Assembly: GCF_000380485.1 (NCBI RefSeq)
Contig: NZ_AQYG01000042.1
Coordinates: 83,276-147,275, forward strand
Reading direction: 5' to 3'
From: Jongsikchunia kroppenstedtii DSM 45133
Lineage (GTDB): Bacteria; Actinomycetota; Actinomycetes; Mycobacteriales; Mycobacteriaceae
DNA length: 64,000 bases
Position 1 is the first letter of the stretch; each line of letters starts with the position of its first letter. Below the pieces are notes generated by a model. It was not told where the DNA came from, did not search any database, and saw only the letters and a list, made by a program, of their open reading frames with translations. This document shows, in pieces, positions 61,607 through 64,000 of this stretch. A program made the position numbers and the translations under genes.

Positions 61607-62367
61607 CGGCGAGACACCGCGCGGACGGCGATGCCGTGCGCGGTGAGGCTCTCCCGCGCCGCGCGCGCGTGTTCGACCGCGCCGGGGGTGTCGCCGTGTA
61701 GACAGATCGATTGCGCGGCGATCGTGATCGGCTCGCCGTCGGCCGCCGTGATCGCGTTGCCGGTGGCCAGGTCGAGCACTCGCTGCGCGACCGCCTCGGT
61801 GTCGGTGAGTACCGCGCCGGGTTCGCTGCGCGGCACCAGGGTGCCGTCGCTGCGGTAGCCGCGATCGGCGAAGGCCTCGGTGATGACCGTGAGCCCGGCG
61901 TCCTCGGCGATCTGCAGCGAGCGCGATCCGGGCAGCCCCATCAGCGGCAGGCTGCCGGCCGCGACCACGGCGTCGACGACCGCTTCGGCCTGACTGTCGT
62001 GGCTGACGATCGAGTTATACAGCGCCCCATGGGGTTTGACGTAGGACACGGTGGTGCCCACGGCGTCGGCGATCGCCCGCAGGGCGCCGATCTGATAGAT
62101 GACGGCGGCGGTCAGGTCGTCGGGGTCGATGTCGATGAACCGGCGCCCGAATCCCATAAGGTCCGGATAGGAGACCTGGGCGCCGATGGTGACCCCGGCC
62201 GCGGCGGCCGCCCGGCAGGTGCTGACCAACGTGGCCGGGTCGCCGGCATGGAAGCCACATGCGACGTTCGCGCTGCTGATCACCTGCAGCAGGGCTTCGT
62301 CATCGCCGAGTCGCCATTGGCCGAAGCTTTCGCCGAGGTCGGCGTTGAGGTCGATGCTGGAGGTCAC
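61603..62367 (-). CDS. pxpA: 5-oxoprolinase subunit A (LamB/YcsF family)
   Basis: A 254-residue PxpA-type protein with [17 protein letters not shown] at the N-terminus, [21 protein letters not shown] and [24 protein letters not shown]. PxpA acts with PxpB and PxpC to hydrolyse 5-oxoproline using ATP. PxpB/C are not in this window, so the complex must be completed elsewhere. GTG start. Confidence 0.92.
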   Translation of the reverse strand: MTSSIDLNADLGESFGQWRLGDDEALLQVISSANVACGFHAGDPATLVSTCRAAAAAGVTIGAQVSYPDLMGFGRRFIDIDPDDLTAAVIYQIGALRAIADAVGTTVSYVKPHGALYNSIVSHDSQAEAVVDAVVAAGSLPLMGLPGSRSLQIAEDAGLTVITEAFADRGYRSDGTLVPRSEPGAVLTDTEAVAQRVLDLATGNAITAADGEPITIAAQSICLHGDTPGAVEHARAARESLTAHGIAVRAVSRR

Positions 62368-62395
62368 CAGCTAAGTCTAGGAACCGGGGGCGTGG

Positions 62396-63013
62396 TCAGC
62401 GAGGAACGACGCCGATCACCGGCACCCGGCCGCCGACGGCGGTCCGGAAGTTCACCAGCGCGCGCTTGATGTGGTCGGGGCTGGTGACGACGACCAGTCC
62501 GGTCGTGTGCCGGCCGCAGGCGATGGCCCAGCTGTTGTTGGCGTTGCCGACGGTGTCGCGGGCGGCGTTCTCGGCGGTGATCCGCCAGGGCGGCACCCCG
62601 CTCTGCGCCAACCAGGTCTTCATCGCCTGCGCTTCGGTGCGGCCGCCCCTGGGGTTGCCGCCGGTGACGATGATCGGCGCGCCGGGGTAGCGCAGCGCCA
62701 GGTCGCGGGCCGTCTGCAGGCGGGTGATCAGGGTGGGGCGCATGCCGCCGCCGGGGAGCAGGCCGTAGCCGAGGACCACGATGGTGGTGGCGGCGGGGTC
62801 GAACAGCAGCGGGAGCGGCGGGTTGGACGAGAATCGCTGCTGCTTGGTGCACGACTGGATCTGCTGCAGCACTGGCGTCTGGCAGCCGACGGCGGTCGAC
62901 AGGAACCCGCTGTAGCCCGGCGCTGCACCTGCCGTCGGCGTGCCCATCACGAGAACGGTTCCGGTGATGGTCGCCGCAGTGAGCGTGGCAGCCGCCAGCC
63001 GCTTGAGTCGCAC
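62396..63013 (-). CDS. exported YdcF (DUF218)-family protein
   Basis: A 205-residue protein with an N-terminal signal peptide (MRLKRLAAATLTAATITGTVLVMGTPTAGAAPG, shown to the likely AGA-A cut only). The DUF218/YdcF core IVVLGYGLLPGGGMRPTLITRL, PIIVTGGNPRGGRTEAQAM and GLVVVTSPDHIKRAL follows. YdcF-like proteins are proposed to act in envelope metabolism or to bind SAM; the role here is unknown. GTG start. Its paralogue lies 133 bp upstream. Confidence 0.87.
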   Translation of the reverse strand: MRLKRLAAATLTAATITGTVLVMGTPTAGAAPGYSGFLSTAVGCQTPVLQQIQSCTKQQRFSSNPPLPLLFDPAATTIVVLGYGLLPGGGMRPTLITRLQTARDLALRYPGAPIIVTGGNPRGGRTEAQAMKTWLAQSGVPPWRITAENAARDTVGNANNSWAIACGRHTTGLVVVTSPDHIKRALVNFRTAVGGRVPVIGVVPR

Positions 63014-63146
63014 GATGATCTGCCCCTGATTCGAAACGGGCCCACGAGTAGCCGCGGACCGCCGTCGAAAGGCTATCGAATTGCGAACGACGTGTTAGCT
63101 AATTGCAACAATTGCGTCGAAAATCTTCCCGAGACCGCGGCCCGAG

Positions 63147-63803
63147 TCAGGAACCGTACGCGCTGCCGCTGGGGTCGTTGGCGACGACGCCCTCCACCGG
63201 CACCGCACCGCCGACGGCCTCGCGGAAGTTGATGAGTGCACGGCGCAGATGGTTGCCGCTGGTCACCACCACGAGTCCGGTCGCGCCCCGGCCGCGGGCG
63301 ATCGCCCAGCTGTTGTTGGCGTTCTCAACGGTGCTTCGGGCCCGGTTCTCGGCGGTGATCCGACCGGCGTTGATGCCCGCGCCGATCAGCCAGGACCGCA
63401 TCGCCTGCGCCTCGGTGCGTCCGCCGTGCGGGTTGCCGCCGGTGACGATGATGGGCGCGGCGGGATTCTGGTTGGCCAGATCGCGGGCGGCCATCAGGCG
63501 GGTGATCAGCTCGGGGCGCATGGCGCCGTTGCCCAGGAGTCCGTACCCGAGAACCACGATGTTGGTTCCGAGTGGATTGAAGGTCAGGATGATCGGCGTC
63601 TCGGGAGACAGCATCTGGGCATTGGTGCAGAGCTGGATCAGCTGCTCGATCGGGGTCTGGCATCCGCCGACCGTGGAGACGAATCCGTTGTAGAGCGGGT
63701 CGACGATCGGTACCGCCGCGGCCTGCGGAGTTCCGACAGCGACGCCGGTGCCGGCGATTGCCACGGTCGCGAGTGCGGCAGCGGTCATTCGTCGAACGCG
63801 CAT
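63147..63803 (-). CDS. exported YdcF (DUF218)-family protein, paralogue
   Basis: A 218-residue paralogue of the 62396 gene. It has a signal peptide (RRMTAAALATVAIAGTGVAV, cut near QAAA), IVVLGYGLLGNGAMRPELITRL, PIIVTGGNPHGGRTEAQAM and GLVVVTSGNHLRRAL. A Cys pair near CQTPIEQLIQLC is also found in the paralogue (CQTPVLQQIQSC), suggesting a disulfide in the exported domain. The tandem pair arose by duplication. Confidence 0.88.
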   Translation of the reverse strand: MRVRRMTAAALATVAIAGTGVAVGTPQAAAVPIVDPLYNGFVSTVGGCQTPIEQLIQLCTNAQMLSPETPIILTFNPLGTNIVVLGYGLLGNGAMRPELITRLMAARDLANQNPAAPIIVTGGNPHGGRTEAQAMRSWLIGAGINAGRITAENRARSTVENANNSWAIARGRGATGLVVVTSGNHLRRALINFREAVGGAVPVEGVVANDPSGSAYGS

Positions 63804-63909
63804 GTGAAGGGCCCTCTCGTGTCGCTGGACCCGTCGAGCCGCGGGCCGAGCCCGACTGTACCGACGGGCTTGATGACCGTGGTCACTTCAAGCAAAGCGT
63901 AGCTAACTA

Positions 63910-64000
63910 GGGCGTGTCTCCTAATGATTGGGTGATCGGTCGCTGATGATCGGTGGATGAGTTCTAGGTGTGAGTCGCTCAGTGATGCGCAGTGGGAGCG
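63910..64000 (+). mobile_element. left end of an IS5-family insertion sequence (partial)
   Basis: From about 63910 the sequence reads GGGCGTGTCTCCTAATG, similar to terminal repeats of IS5-family (IS427-group) elements in actinobacteria. It is followed by the start of a transposase frame at 63957. The rest lies outside the window, so the other end and target duplication cannot be checked. Confidence 0.65.
63957..64000 (+). CDS. IS5-family transposase, N-terminal fragment
   Basis: Only 14 codons are in the window. After MSSRCE the frame gives SLSDAQWE, the classic opening of IS5/IS427-group transposases (LSDAQWERIEPLLP-type). Truncated by the window edge. Confidence 0.65.
   Translation, partial: MSSRCESLSDAQWE

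Overview
The window is a high-GC actinobacterial chromosome segment. Three things point to a mycolic-acid-containing member of the Mycobacteriales, probably Gordonia or a close relative: a complete Mce4 sterol importer operon, several operator-like KstR boxes, and a MhuD-to-RlmB housekeeping block in the order known from mycobacteria. The genus is an inference. No rRNA, tRNA or CRISPR array was seen.

Region 1 (53-9000) starts with an SDR and a sulfotransferase-like gene. A small NTF2-fold protein and a Tat-exported neutral ceramidase homologue follow. Then comes a minus-strand set with three acyl-CoA dehydrogenase subunits and an enoyl-CoA hydratase, headed by a 22-bp palindrome. Region 2 (9150-14600) holds an AbiEi-DUF559 protein, an IclR regulator, and the sulfate activation genes cysD-cysNC-cysQ. 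Region 3 (14630-34525) is sterol side-chain catabolism: ltp3-ltp4 with a tandem OB-fold partner, an F420-type oxidoreductase, a CYP102-like P450 with a TetR regulator, echA19/fadD19, fadE26-fadE27-fadD17, ferredoxin fdxD and the SDR hsd4A. dinB and a rhomboid-like membrane protein sit among them. Region 4 (34672-45581) is yrbE4AB-mce4ABCDEF with two Mce-associated proteins, closed by a strong terminator.

Region 5 (45676-59963) begins with an aldehyde dehydrogenase carrying its own KstR box. It continues with mhuD, an alpha/beta hydrolase, mutY, a beta carbonic anhydrase, a PF10118 protein, disA, a hotdog thioesterase, radA, an LpqE-like lipoprotein, carD, ispD, ispF, cysS and rlmB. Region 6 (60044-64000) has a type B carboxylesterase, pxpA and two tandem YdcF-family exported proteins. 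The last 90 bases are the left end of an IS5-family element running off the window.

The sterol genes form a coherent route. Mce4 imports the sterol, and FadD19/FadD17 activate side-chain acids. FadE26/27 and EchA19 carry out beta-oxidation steps. Ltp3/Ltp4 are of the type implicated in aldol cleavage of C24-branched (plant sterol) side chains. Three KstR boxes match TnnAACnnGTTnnA exactly and two more have one mismatch. A different palindrome, ACCAAGCA-N2-TGCTTGGT, occurs both before the first acyl-CoA dehydrogenase operon and just before yrbE4A. That suggests a second regulator linking the importer to the distal operon.
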